Shown one piece after another: positions 11,473-23,294 of a stretch of DNA of 64,000 nt (its first letter is position 1; each line of letters begins with the position of its first letter). Position numbers and translations under genes: made by a program. The notes beneath the pieces were generated by a model. That model made no database searches. It saw nothing but the letters and a program-made list of their open reading frames with translations, and had not been told where the DNA came from. Source of the stretch: Pyricularia pennisetigena (lineage: Eukaryota; Ascomycota; Sordariomycetes; Magnaporthales; Pyriculariaceae); assembly GCF_004337985.1 (NCBI RefSeq), contig NC_043743.1:4290186-4354185 (forward strand). The letters are read 5' to 3'.

Positions 11473-12836
11473 ACGTCGGGTACCCCCTGCTCGGCCCCCC
11501 CTGTTCGGCACCCAAAAATAACTATACAGCCACGTTCACCTCTCATGTTTTTTTATAAATATCCCGACCAACTTTTCACTTTTGGATTTATCTTTTTCTG
11601 TTTTTCATTCTCCGTTTTCCAATAGAGTAAAATACCGAAAATCAGCTTATTTCTGCTATTAAAAACGTTAAAAATGGCGAATCATTGCAAAAACCTCCCG
11701 AAAATAGGGAATACCTAAATTTACACTTTGAAAATCACTTAAAGGTTTTAACCTTATAAACAAACATAAAATCCTTTTCAAGAGTTTTTCCGGAGCAGCA
11801 ATAACAATTAATTAATTGGGTATCTACCCAAACAATTTTAAAGCCTCCGCCAACGCATTAAAAATTACGCTTTTTGGCCGAATGAATTTTTCAAACCGCC
11901 GGAAAAATAAAAAGTTTTGGAAAACGTTGGATAACCCGTTTTTGGTCTATTATCCAAATTTCAAAACTTGGAAGCCCCGTCGAATAAAAAACGTCCGGGT
12001 TAATGGGGCTATTACGGAAATAATTAGATTTTAATAGTTTTGTATTATTAACCCCGCTATTAACGATATTAAGCCGGAAAATTGGTAAAATATAGACGAA
12101 ACCGGTATAATGGAAGGTAAAGGATTAAACGGCCTGATATTAAATTTTAACGGAATTCGGCCGTTACAGCGAAAAACACCCGGAAGGCGTGCTTAAACGA
12201 TTATAATCAAATATATATCGGTTACGGGTTTTATTTTCCCTCCCTTCGTTAAATTTAAAAAGAAATGTATAATAATAATCGTTTCAAACGGATTTTAACC
12301 TTTTAAATAATCGGTAACTTTATATAACCGAAAATAGGTGGATAAATGACGAAATGGTTATCGATTGGTTGAAAAAGGTGTTTATTCCGTATATGTAACC
12401 TAATACACCTGAAAAGCGGTTAAAGGTTTGCGACGGCCACGGATTATATATAACGGACGAATTTATGTTTTTTTGTTTGCAAAATAATATTTAATTCCTA
12501 TATTCACCCTTTTATTCGTTACACGTTTTCCAACTATTGGATTTATCGGTCTTTGGGCCGTTAAAACAGGTTTAACGACGTTAATTTGGATTTATTAACC
12601 AATTTTCTTATTTAATAATTTTTGGAAAACGAAATTTTCTTTTTTGCTATAATATAACGAAATCGAAAGCATTTACAGCAAAAATATTTAATTTGGGTGG
12701 CGTATAACGTGTTTATAGCCGGTAAACTTGGTTAAACCATTTGTAAGCCCTTTTTTGTCAAAAAATACAAACGCCAACGTTATAAAAAATAAGAATAACG
12801 GTTTATAAAAGGATAGAAAACCGGAAAACCCAATCC
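11473..12836 (+). mobile_element. pogo/Fot1-type DNA transposon, RIP-decayed
   Basis: It begins with ACGTCGGGTACCCCC, a terminal sequence shared with 43013 and 61033. Piecewise translation gives the N-terminal helix-turn-helix (SLRKAS..GIPK-like at about 11.65-11.73 kb), then a 72-codon stretch (11816-12034) with WVSTQ-like and VNGAITEIIRF, then the DDE core in broken frames: NIDETGIMEGKG-like near 12.08-12.12 kb and DGHG-like near 12.43 kb. Stops interrupt every frame. The right terminal repeat is not visible because the gypsy element follows directly. Confidence 0.75.
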
Positions 12837-12874
12837 ATATTTAACGGTCCCAAAACCGTTGGTTTACCCTATAA
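12837..12874 (+). repeat. 38-bp direct repeat, left copy
   Basis: Begins ATATTTAACGGTCCCAA and ends TTACCCTATAA. The right copy at 20191-20228 differs at three or so positions, all A/G. A small hairpin AACGG...CCGTT lies inside. The repeats bound the plus-strand gypsy element and may be what remains of its terminal repeats. Confidence 0.8.
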
Positions 12875-15098
12875 TATTTACTAACGCTCGAATTTAAACA
12901 CGATAATGGCCAACCCAAAACCAGGCCCGGGAAGGGAAATTTACGATTTTTACCAAAGTTTGGTCGCGAATATCGCGATATTGGAAAAACGTATCGTTTA
13001 AATGCAATTATATTTTTTAAACGCAAACGCGATCGCGCAAAAATTGCGTTTTAAAAAAAGAATTTTACGTAACCCCTTATTATACGACGGCGTACCGGTT
13101 GCGTTTACAATTTGGAAATAAATTATTTCGTACAAATTAATACGCGACGCGGAACTTGTCGGAAATTAGCGCGACCAATTCGAATATATATAATTTAATT
13201 TTACCACGATAATATAAAATGTCGTCCGTTTTTTTGACAAGGTAAAGGGTACGGGAAAGGAGTATAACCACGGGGATTTTATTGAATATTTGGGACGTAC
13301 GTACGATAATTTTATAAAAAAATTTAAATTTTCGCCGAATTAAAGGTATTCCGAATACGATACGGCGAATCGTTCGTATATTCTTTTACCAAATTTAAAC
13401 GCCGCCTTATTACGGCCGGAGTTTTCGAATAATTAAACGAAATATGGGTTAATTATTTGCGTTTCCGGGTCGTTAACCGGATAAAAAAGGCGTCGGTAAA
13501 AAAAGGTATTGTTTCCGATTTTTACCACGGATTTATCGTTATATACCGCTATATTGCCCAGGATTTGGAGGTTATCGATTTGGATAAACGTTTTAACTAA
13601 AAACGGAACGCCCCTTTTCCAAATTCCTTATAAATAGGTTAAAAAGATATAATAATAATAAACGTATTAGCGATAAAGGTTAGCCGAAACCGTTATAACG
13701 TTAGTAAAAAACGAAAAGGGCGCCGATTAAATAAAAATAAAAGGAAGGATCGGGCTTTATAAATATCCGTTTAAAAATTTTAACAATACCATAAAATAGG
13801 GGTTTATTTCCGTTCCGGGTCCGTTTTCCATTACGTTTAAAATTGCTAATTCGCACCGGTTATACGTCCAACGCCAAACAACCCCGAAAAAGGAAAAGAT
13901 TAATTTTGGGCTATAATTTTAATTTAAAGGAAAACCGACGCGACGGGCCCGGATTACCTTATAATACGTGAATAAATATAAATTGGAGAAAATAATTAAA
14001 AAAAATATAAATTATAATAAATGGGCGACCATTTTTTATCCCGGTTTTAATTAATTTAACAAAATTTATTATTGTATAAATAAATTTAAAATGCGAATAT
14101 TACGCGGTTATAAACAAAAATTGCGCCGAAAAATTGGGAATAATAAAAATTTTTTTATTATAAATCCGCCGGTTGGGCACGGTAACGGGACGAACACGAA
14201 CCGATATACGGGAAATGGGTAATTGCGACGTGGATATCGACTGTTAATCCGCGCCGATATCCTTTTATATAATCCCGGGATTAACGCAGGATTTGCTCCT
14301 GGGATTTTTTTGGATAACCCACCGAAAAATGGTATTTAACCCAAATTAAAGAAGGTTAAAAATAAGGTCCGTTAAAAGGTTATTCGTGTAAAGGTTATCC
14401 CTACGTCCAAAAAATAGGAAATTTACGGTGGTTATAAATAACGTATTCCTAACCGCGGCCCGAAAAATAAAAAGAAATACGAACGAATAAATAAAATTCG
14501 CTTTTATTTCGTTACGAAACATAACCCGGGTCCTAATTTTGTCGGCGGTAAATAAGAACGACGTAAAACCCCCGGCGACGTTACCCGTAAAATTAAAAAG
14601 TTTCGAAAATTTATTTAACGACGGTAAAATTTCGGTTTTAACCCCGTATAGGGGCGAATTAAATTATTATATCCGGATCCAAGAAATTAGCGACGGTAAA
14701 TCCCCGCCGTTATTATAAAGCCGGTTATATTATATACCGCGCGATTAATTGCTGGAATTACGGCGATAAATAATCGATATAATGGATAGAAAATAAATCG
14801 AAGTAAACGCGTCGTTAACCGTAACCCCGTCCTAATAATCCGGAAAACTTTTGGAGGATGGTGTTTATACGTCGATTATAAAATATTAAACGTTATTATA
14901 ATATAGGACCGGTATTTTTTATTATTAGTTAAGAAAATATTCCGTTTTTTATCCGGAGTAAAATGGTTTATTAAAAGAAACGTGCGCGCAATTTTTTATA
15001 CAATACGCGTGGCCGAAAAGGATAAATATTTTACAGTTTTTCGCACAAAATTCGGATTATTCGAATAATTAATATATTTATTCGGATTAGAGGGCGCT

Positions 15099-15554
15099 TT
15101 GGCCACGTTCCAACGATATATTAACGACGTTTTCGGGAATAAATTGGACGATTATATATTAGTATATTTGGACAATATTTTAATTTATACGTCCGGTTTT
15201 AAAACGGATTATTGGCGGAAAATTACTTATATTTTGGGAAAATTAAAAAAGGCGGGTTTGAGTTTGGATTTCGATAAAAACGCGTTCGCAATTATTGCCG
15301 TTAAATATTTGGGGTTTATTATATACGCCAATATAAACGTGGAAACCAATCCGGAAACATTACGCGCGATCCGGGAATGGGAAACCCCGACGAGGTTACG
15401 AGGATTACGCGGTTTTTTAAAATTCGCAAATTTTTACCGGGATTTTATAAACGGGTATTCGGGTTTAGCGGCGTTTTTATTTCGATTTATTAAAAAAGTA
15501 ATACCGTTTAAATGGACGTTAAAGGAGGACGTTATTTTTAAAATATTTAAATAA
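15099..15554 (+). pseudogene. Gypsy reverse transcriptase fragment with mutated catalytic motif
   Basis: A 151-codon open stretch: MATFQRYINDVF, then YILVYLDNILIY, then KYLGFIIYAN and the connection phrase RGLRGFLKFANFYRDFI. The catalytic YxDD reads YLDN, a D-to-N change (GAC to AAC) that is a G-to-A substitution and would inactivate the enzyme. The rest of the RT lies upstream in other frames. Confidence 0.85.
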
Positions 15555-16279
15555 ACGTTTTTGCAAACGTTAATATTGGCCCAATAAAGCAACGAAACGG
15601 AAACGAAAATAAAAACGGATTACTCCGGCGCAATTATCGGGGGGTATTAATATAAGAAAGGGAGGACGGGTTATGGAAACCGGTAATATTTTATTCCGTT
15701 AAATTAACGACGGTTTAACGCAATTATATTATTTATGATAAAAAATTGTTCGCGGTCGTCCATTATTTATAAATATAAAAGGCGGAACTACGTTGTGTCC
15801 GTTTTTTTTTTACCATTTTACGGATTTGATAAGGGTCGAATATTTTACGAAACCGAGGGTGGTATCGAAACGGCAAATGCGGTAAATTAAAATTTAAATA
15901 AAGTTTAATTATATTTTGAAATACTGACCAGGGAAGTACGCGATAATCCCCGACGCGTTATCGAAACGGGAATAGGACAAGACCAACGAAAAAAGGAAAA
16001 TGATAATATTGCGCCCAATACCCGGTATAATTATAATCGGTATCTTTTAAATATCATTATAAAATATATTACCGGCGGTCCCGGAAGGAATATTTATTTT
16101 TTAGCAATTTTATATAATAGGATTTTGGAGCGAAATAATGGAAAAAAACCCGGTATACGCCCATAAACGTAACGCGGTTTAATAAAATATAAAACGATTC
16201 CCACCCGAGGCCGAAACGATAATATAAATAACGGATTATTTAATAAACGTTTCCGGTACGTTATTATATAAAAACCGGT

Positions 16280-17100
16280 TTTAATTGCCTAATTGGGAAT
16301 TTTTAACCACGGTAATTTTATAATAAACCCACGAATCCCTAATAATTGGTTATTGCGGTAAGGATAATATATTTACGATTTTGGCCCGAAATTACCATTG
16401 GGACGGGATGGCCGAATATATCCGACGATTTGTACGTAATTGCGATATATGTCGCAGGATAAAACCATCGAAACGACGCAAATAAAAATTATTATAACCC
16501 TTACCAATACCGGATAAATTTTAAGAACAAATTTCCATTAATTTTATAACGGATTTCCTAAATAATAATACGGACGCGCCGCGTTATATAATAATTATTA
16601 TTTATAAACTTTCCAAATATATCCAATTAAAAACGATAAATCAAATAAAAACCGAAATTCGCGCCGCAAAATTCGTTTTTACTTGGTGGCGGTTTCGGGG
16701 TTTTTTTAACGTAATTATATCGGACCGGGGGTCGGATTAGGTAAAAGGTTTTTAGTCGGAATTGTGCCGACAAATAGGAATTTTATAATTATTATCGACG
16801 TTTTGCCACTTAAAAACGGACGGGGGTACGGAACGGATTAATTAGGAAATATAATATTATTTAAGTATTTTCATGGTATTTAACCAAATAAACTGGCCCG
16901 GACATTTACCCGCCGTTTAATTAACGTTAAATAATAAAAATTCGTTTATTACGGGAATTAATTTTAATAAATTATTATTAAAATATAAAATAAACGCGGT
17001 CCCGGTAATATAGGCAAACGGACGACCGGGTTCCACGTCCAAAAACCGCGCGAATTTGTTCTTATAATATTTTAAAAACGGTATAAACGTGGTCCACGCC
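16280..17100 (+). pseudogene. Gypsy integrase remnant
   Basis: In broken frames there are the zinc-binding region (HxxxxHxG-like near 16.33 kb and CDICRRIK-like near 16.44-16.46 kb) and the core phrases ISIDFITD-like (about 16.53 kb) and VIISDRGS-like (about 16.71-16.73 kb). Stops interrupt all frames. Confidence 0.5.
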
Positions 17101-17436
17101 GTTATAATTTATATATAATAACGTTAAAAAAAACGCGAATAAAATACGGAAACCAGCGGACCGTTTTAAAATAGGGGATTAAGTTTTTTTAATTTATAAA
17201 ACGTTAAAATTAACCACCCGAGTAAAAAGTTTAATTTCTCGGCGAATAAACATACGGTTATGGCGATTTTTATATTATGAACGGTTACGTTAAACGTCCC
17301 GAAAAAAATCCACCCCATTTTTTACGTAAAATTAATCGAAAAGGCCGCGGACGATTTATTATTATCCCAAATTTGTATCGATTTTAACCCCGGCCTATTA
17401 TTAGTCCTATTAAGTTTAGATAACGAAACCGCGGAG

Positions 17437-17607
17437 GAATGAGTAATTAAAAAAATCCTGGTCGCGACAAAGGCAGTAAAAGAAAAACGTAAGCGTAAAA
17501 TTCTGGTAAAATGGAAAAAGTGCGACGAATTTACGTGGGAAAATTTGGTAACGGTGGAAAATATAGGGGTATTGGACGAATTCGAAATAAAATGGGGGCC
17601 GGCCCAA
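17437..17607 (+). pseudogene. Chromodomain at the integrase C-terminus
   Basis: An open stretch reads VIKKILVATKAVKEKRKRK, then ILVKWKKCDEFTWENL, then VLDEFEIKWGP. It matches the chromodomain core (..EIL..R......LVKWKGY....TWEP..NL...), which targets chromoviral integration to methylated-histone chromatin. The aromatic cage is partly intact (W in VKW, W in TWE). Confidence 0.75.
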
Positions 17608-17649
17608 ATAAATAATAACCCAATATCGAAACGACGTTAATAATTAAAT

Positions 17650-19560
17650 ATTTAACCGGATTAAAAACTTATTATAATTAATTAAAAAATCGACAATTCC
17701 CCGGGAAAGAGACGACGCGGTAAGCCCAAAATAAATATTAATTTAATTAAACGTACGGTAAAAAGAATACGTCAAATTAAAAATTTTACCGGGGCGAAAA
17801 ATAATAAAAATAAACCGACGATTATATAAACCGCGTTTAATTTTAGGGCGGCGTGGCCGTATCCCACCCACCCAATTTTCAGATCAAATTAACGTATATA
17901 ATACGAAACGACAATTTTACGCGGCGATAAAATATTAATTAAAAACCGAATTATACGCCTCCGATTTATTATTTAAATTTCCTTTTTTTTTATTTCCTTT
18001 TTCTATTTTCTTATTTTCCGCGTCGTTTTTAAAAATCGGGAATTCCCATTATTTAGCGAATGGGCTAATTTTCCGCTTTAAAGTGGTACGACGACGTGCA
18101 ATGTTTTTAATTAAAAAAATTTACGACGGGATTTTCCAAAAAAACGGGTTTTTACCCATATTACGATTAAAAATACGAAGGCGCGACGAGGTAAAAGTAC
18201 GGGGGCGCGAGGAATTAAATATATACCGAGTCAGGGTACGAGTAAAACGAAGTACGACGGGGTAACGCAAAAAAGGAATTTCGAAACGACGACGGGACGT
18301 AGTAATAATAAAGGCGAAAAGGCGTGGGGAATGCGCGGGGCGAAATTAACGTATAAAAACAGCGGGGGAGGGGGTTAGGACGGTAGTTAAAACAGCGAAA
18401 ATATTATTATTTCGGCGCGATTCCTGCAGGCTCTTTTCATAACGCGACGTATTACGTTCCTAAAAAGTTTAAAAATTAATAACGTTATCGAAATAATTAT
18501 ATATTAAAAAAATTAAACGCATTTCCAGGTAAAAAAAACCGCGTACGAAAATTTATATTAATTAACGATTAAAATTACCGCCGCTGCGAAAAGGAGTATT
18601 GGATATAATAGCAAAAATAATGGTTTTGGTAAAAATCATTGCGGTCCCGGAATTGGTTATTTTATTTTATACGTCCTAATAAACGCGGACCCAATTAATA
18701 TACGCGGAAAAAAAACTTCGAAATAATACGGTATTTTTGTTAGGGATTTTTTTGCTATTTAAAACGGTGTTTTTAATTCGAGGTTGGACGATATAACGAT
18801 TATTATAAATCGTGGTTTTTAATTTTCGGAAGGGGCGGCGAAAAATAAAGTTAAAAACGTAGGCGGTTTCGCTATATTAATGATACGATTTTTTGGTATC
18901 GTTATATCGCTGGTAATTAATACCGTCGGGGGTAGGGCCATATTCCCAAACCCCATTTATTTTGGACGTTTTTATATAAAAAATGCAAAAAATAAATATA
19001 TTTTCCGGAACGGTATATTCGTCGTTATTTAAATTACCCTGGAATTCCGCGGTACCGATAGCGCGACGAAAACGTTGCGAATATAGATTAGCGATACCAC
19101 CCAATTAATATTTAATTAATACAATTTACAAATGGGCGACCGTTATTGCTGTGCGACGAAAATAATTAACCACCACGGTAAAAAGGCCGGCCATTGTTAC
19201 CACCGGTATTAATTTATCCAAACGCCATTTATAACGCGATTAAGGAAATAAAGGCCCGGGATATAATAACGGCGGGTTAATAGCGATAAATAACGATATA
19301 AATAATTAATAAAAACGAATAGGAAACGAAAATAAACGAAATAAAAATAATATAAATAAAAAATAAAGCGATGGGAAAACGGGAAAAGTCGATAAAATGG
19401 TAAAAAAAGGAGGAAACGGGGACGAAAAAAAATCGAAATATAAAAAGGATTTAAAAGAAGGAAAAATTGGAAAATAAAAAGGATTAAAATAATAACGCGG
19501 GAAAAATGCGAAAAATAAAAACCGCAATTACCACGGACAATAAATTATATTAATAAATAA
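17650..19560. other. Non-coding AT/purine-rich stretch of the gypsy region
   Basis: No recognisable domain is visible in any frame. A purine-rich plus strand (about 19.3-19.55 kb) is devoid of coding signal. It probably represents the 3' untranslated or LTR-proximal part of the chromovirus or a nested element too decayed to name. Confidence 0.4.
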
Positions 19561-19566
19561 GTAAAT

Positions 19567-19930
19567 TTATACCGTTTAAACTAAAAGGAAAATAAACCGC
19601 GATAACCACCCGCAAACGGTAAATACGAGAAAAAAACCACGATACTATTATAACCAAAAACAGGAGGGCAAAACCCGACCACGCTTTTATACCGCTTAAA
19701 ATAAAAGGAAAATAAACCGCAATAATTACCCTTAACCGGTAAATATAATAAAAAAACCACAATAAAATCGCAATTAAAGGCGGAAGGACAAAATTCGGCC
19801 ACGGATTTATATTATATAAAATAAAAAAAGGGCGAACCACGATAACCGCCCGTAAACGGAAGGGGGGAAAAAAAACCCGCGATATAACCGCGGCCGAAAA
19901 TAAACGAACAAAACCCGATTACGGGTTTAT
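19567..19930 (+). repeat. ~120-bp tandem repeat, three diverged copies
   Basis: Units begin at about 19567, 19686 and 19806 with TTATACCGNNTAAANTAAAAG-like sequence followed by AAATAAACCGCNATAA-like sequence, and a fourth start is seen at 19926. Period is 119-120 bp. Copies differ by many transitions. They sit in the non-coding tail of the chromovirus region. Confidence 0.75.
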
Positions 19931-20190
19931 ACCGCCCAAAATAATGGACGGATAAGTTATAATAGGGTACGCGCCCGTTGGATTACCTTTATATTTCCAA
20001 ATAGTGACTATACCCGATAAAGGAGGGGCGAATGCGGGTTATATTATGGATTTATACCTAAGGTACGTATTACGTAATAAGATATAAAAGCGGGTTAGGG
20101 ATAATATATAAAGGGAAGGACATTACCACGACCCGGATATACACCTTTTCCTCCCTTTTTCCCCCAGCGTTAGTAATAATACCAATAAGG

Positions 20191-20228
20191 ATATTTAACG
20201 GTCCCAAGGCCGTTGGCTTACCCTATAA
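20191..20228 (+). repeat. 38-bp direct repeat, right copy
   Basis: Same sequence as 12837-12874 with transitions only. This copy keeps GG where the left copy has AA, so the left copy is the more RIP-mutated. Confidence 0.8.
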
Positions 20229-20439
20229 CAACACGATTGAAAAGCTTTCATAGTGGCTTTTGTGTCTAATAAATATGTTAAATCCAAATATTATAACGCA
20301 GGTTACCCTATATTTATATCATTTCTATTCACTTTCTTCTCGAATATTTAGTTCAATACAGTGGTTGTACTGTTATTTTTACGCATACAGTGCAAATATA
20401 AAGCGAATACAATGCAAATAACTGCTACGAACGCGATTT

Positions 20440-20515
20440 TTTCGGCTAATTACATTGGCCGAAAAACCACGTAACTAAAAGGTATATGGAACGTTCGATC
20501 CCTACGGTTTGGTTT
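20440..20515 (-). repeat. Dispersed ~90-bp repeat with palindromic core, copy 1
   Basis: Contains TTTTCGGCTAAT-TAC-ATTGGCCGAAAA, a near-perfect palindrome (about 20448-20475), followed by AAAGGTATATGGAACGTTCG. The reverse complement matches 61135-61225 and part of 49315-49365. Transitions distinguish the copies. Confidence 0.7.
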
Positions 20516-20899
20516 AAATATTAAAGCTAAGTTTAAATACCAATTTGTAATAGTACGTGCGATTTATTTTATTATGTTAACTTTGTATAGAATTCTTTTA
20601 ATTGGTTTCCGTTTTTCTACTTCTTATTTAATATTTGTAAAATGGCAGGTTTATTAATACATGACAAAAAGCCTTTATATATAAAGTTAGTAACGACATA
20701 TTTATGCAGTTCGGATATATTTGGTATATTTTCTATTCAACTTTGTCCTTAATACGTTATTACTTCTCCGTTAGTTCATAAATTTACGTGCGGTCGGTGT
20801 ACCAGTTTTATTGTTTTATTGCTGTCCGTATCCCGCTATCAATTATTTTATTCCATCGGGCCGGTTTTTCCGCCCCGGGTTTCCTCAACCGTGCGTATA

Positions 20900-20975
20900 C
20901 TTTAGTAAGGCTATTCCAATAGGCCGAAAGGTATTTGGACCGTTCGGTCCCTATTGCGAAGCAGGGAGGTTTATC
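20900..20975 (-). repeat. Dispersed ~90-bp repeat, copy 2
   Basis: CCAATAGGCCGAAAGGTATT followed by GGACCGTTCGGTCCCTATTG and CGAAGCAGGGAGG. The reverse complement aligns with the CTGCTTCGCAGTGGGGACCG block at 61.14 kb. The palindromic half is partially lost. Confidence 0.6.
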
Positions 20976-21227
20976 TTATATGGAAATATTAAAACTATGG
21001 TTGCTGGTTAATATGGACCGCAGGAATTTATTTGCATTTAGTTTTTCCTCCTTCCAAAAGCCAGCAATTTCCTATTCGACAATCCAAAACTCTGTTTGGA
21101 ACTTACGGAGTCCGGTTAGCCAGGAACCGCAACCGTTAGGGAGGCGCCCTTCCAGGCGACAGGCGATAGTACCCCCTTGGCTGTGCGGCGACCAAATCAC
21201 GGTGACTGTTGCTTAGCGATTTTGGCC

Positions 21228-21244
21228 NNNNNNNNNNNNNNNNN
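21228..21244. other. Assembly gap (17 N)
   Basis: Seventeen undetermined bases between GGCC and a run of G. The flanking homopolymer suggests a scaffold join. Confidence 1.
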
Positions 21245-21664
21245 GGGGGGGGTTGCATAATTAGTTCCTTTGAGGACTCGGCCCTTTGCACGCTTAAATC
21301 ACTTAGTGGGTAACAGCAATTTTTTACACATTTTGAAAGTTGGTTTCGCCCGCCCAAAAGATGGAATGGCTCAGATTAGTTTGATTACGGCCTGGCTTCG
21401 GCACCTCATCCAGCCGTTAGGCTCAATTTCATTCCGTGGGTTAGTATAAGTGAACGCCAAACTCCCCTTCCGTTATCGAGCATTAACCCGAATTACCTGC
21501 AAAACGCCTACAGCCTGAAGCTGATAACTTTGGGCACAAATATTTATACCGCAAGGGTTGGTTGCTTTTAGGATGTCGTCTCGTCATTCTGTTTCCAATT
21601 GGGGGTCCAAATTTCTGCCGTCAACCCCGCGTTTGGGTGGTTAAAACCGTCTGCTTGGCTAATT

Positions 21665-21925
21665 TCACACAACATTCAGCGAAGGGACGCCTGCAAATTC
21701 CCACCTGGTTAAATTTGGGTAAGCTACAATTGATTGCGCCCATTGTTCCAGCATTTTCTGAATATCCGTCTCGTCCATAAATCCGGGCTGGTTGAGTAAT
21801 GCAGGTTGGATATGCTGCCAAGTTTGCAATGCGAGATTCTTTCCTAACCTGGCAAACACGCTTATAGCAGACGCTATGAAGATTCGCACGTTGATACGTG
21901 GGTCGGTGCGCAATGCAGTTAGATA
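21665..21925 (-). pseudogene. Unidentified coding-like fragment
   Basis: The minus-strand frame reads an amphipathic, coding-like peptide (phrases IASAISVFARLGKNLALQT and MDETDIQKMLEQWAQSIV) that ends at TGA. Composition is less AT-biased than its surroundings. I do not recognise the family. It may be a relic of a host gene. Confidence 0.25.
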
Positions 21926-22589
21926 ACGCCGCCTAGAGTTACATTTTCAATCAGCTATTACAATGAAAAGCTTGGCTAAAGCGGACAAGATCAAAAATGC
22001 CACGGCCCCGTGCGAGATGGACACCGCCCTGAGACCAATTTGAAATTCCTCGGGGGCTTGGGGGAGGAAATTATTTAAACGCTATAAATAGAGTGATTGA
22101 AGTATAATACCGGCGATTTGACTTTAACCCGAAACAAAAAAACACTAGCACAATTTGTTGGGAGATAGAAAAGTTAAATTGAGAAAATCAAACCCGACTC
22201 AAGACTTGGGGTATGATTTTCAAATTTTGAAAAAAGTTAGATCCACCCTTTTACTAGGTTTTCTTTACTTAGCCACCCATGTAATATGTACTTTATATTT
22301 AGAGCAAACTTGGTTCGTTTCAAGATCCCCGCCCAGAAGGATATGTCAGATAAAGTGTTTCAAGACCAATCCCTGTGGTTTATTATGATGCGCCTTAGCA
22401 GTTGCAAAACAAAATATCAAGTAGATAAAGTTGGCAATATTTTAGTATAAATTCCGTTCAAATTCGCAACATTCTAGTCAATCCATATCGACTGGCAACA
22501 AACATTCTATTCACATTTCCCCACGATCTGGCATCGTTTTATTCGTATTTCAAACAAATTTCCACGCTATTTTTTTTTTTTTTTCAAAC
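21925..22589. other. AT-rich intergenic stretch, no gene seen
   Basis: No convincing coding signal. A poly-T/pyrimidine tract directly precedes the start of the secreted-protein gene at 22590 and probably belongs to its 5' leader. Confidence 0.5.
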
Positions 22590-23067
22590 ATGAAGTGGTT
22601 TCCTTTTTCCGTTTTGGCGTTGAGCGCTCACGTTTTCACCGTTTATGCGGTTAACACGGTAAGTTATTTCGATTACGGATAAGATTCTCTCTATGATTAC
22701 CCGTTCTTAACGTACGCCGTTGTAGCCAATTTGCGTCTGCACCGGTAAACCGGGACAGGATCTGAACTACATCCACACAGGTACAGCGGCCTGTTGCGAA
22801 CGCACCACCTTTGCCGGAATTGGTGAAATAGCAGGAAAGTTCAACGCTTTGGATAATACCTGTGACTTCTCTGGGCAGTCCGCTTTCGCTAAAGTCAAGG
22901 TATGTATATCGTTAAAACAACACGATTGGAGCCGCTCCATTATATTCGGGTTATAAACCGAACAAGAGCTAATCTACTTCCAGCCTGCGGATGCTACGGC
23001 AGGGTTCAAGGCTTGTTGCAACGAGACTCGAAGTCTCGACGGAATATGCCGTATTAAAAGTACCTAA
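22590..23067 (+). CDS. Small secreted cysteine-rich protein (three exons)
   Basis: Exons are 22590-22658, 22726-22899 and 22984-23067, giving 108 residues. Both introns have GT-AG ends (GTAAGT...TAG and GTATGT...CAG) and keep the frame. Residues 1-20 are a signal peptide (MKWFPFSVLALSAHVFTVYA). The mature part has eight cysteines in the order C-x-C, CC, C, CC, C, with phrases ICVCTGKPGQDLNY, ACCERTTF, KACCNETR and GICRI. Two CC pairs recall hydrophobins, but the C-x-C start and spacing are not the canonical pattern, so I call it only a secreted cysteine-rich protein. Such proteins act outside the cell as wall, surface or effector proteins. It lies at the border between RIP-mutated DNA and the gene island. 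Splicing is my prediction. Confidence 0.75.
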
Positions 23068-23294
23068 GGGACTGAAAGCCAACGGGAAAGGTACAGCTGG
23101 TTAGGATGACCTTGAGATTTGCTTGTACCTATGCCACATTTCTTGGTCTTTTACCGGGTGGAAATCCCGTGCTTATTCCCATCCACGCGGAATATAAAGC
23201 TTGCGGGGCGCTTGAAAGTTTGGCCAAGCTCGTCTTCTGATGTATCAAAGTATCAGCACGAAAAATAAGCCAATAAGCCGATATATCTCATGTC

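Larger units (their letters stand above)
12837..20228 (+). mobile_element. Ty3/gypsy chromovirus-type retroelement, RIP-decayed
   Basis: Plus-strand order: gag-like sequence (about 13.0-13.9 kb), protease and early RT (about 14.5-15.1 kb), RT (15099-15554), RNase H (about 15.6-15.9 kb), integrase (about 16.3-17.1 kb) and a C-terminal chromodomain (about 17.44-17.61 kb). That chromodomain after integrase defines chromoviruses. A 38-bp near-identical sequence bounds the region (12837-12874 and 20191-20228). The 2.5 kb after the chromodomain is non-coding and contains a tandem repeat. All reading frames are broken. Confidence 0.75.

Noticed and set aside
22590..23067. Calling the cysteine-rich protein a hydrophobin
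   Set aside because: It has eight cysteines and two CC pairs, but the first pair is C-x-C and the spacing and hydrophobic loops do not match the class I or II pattern.
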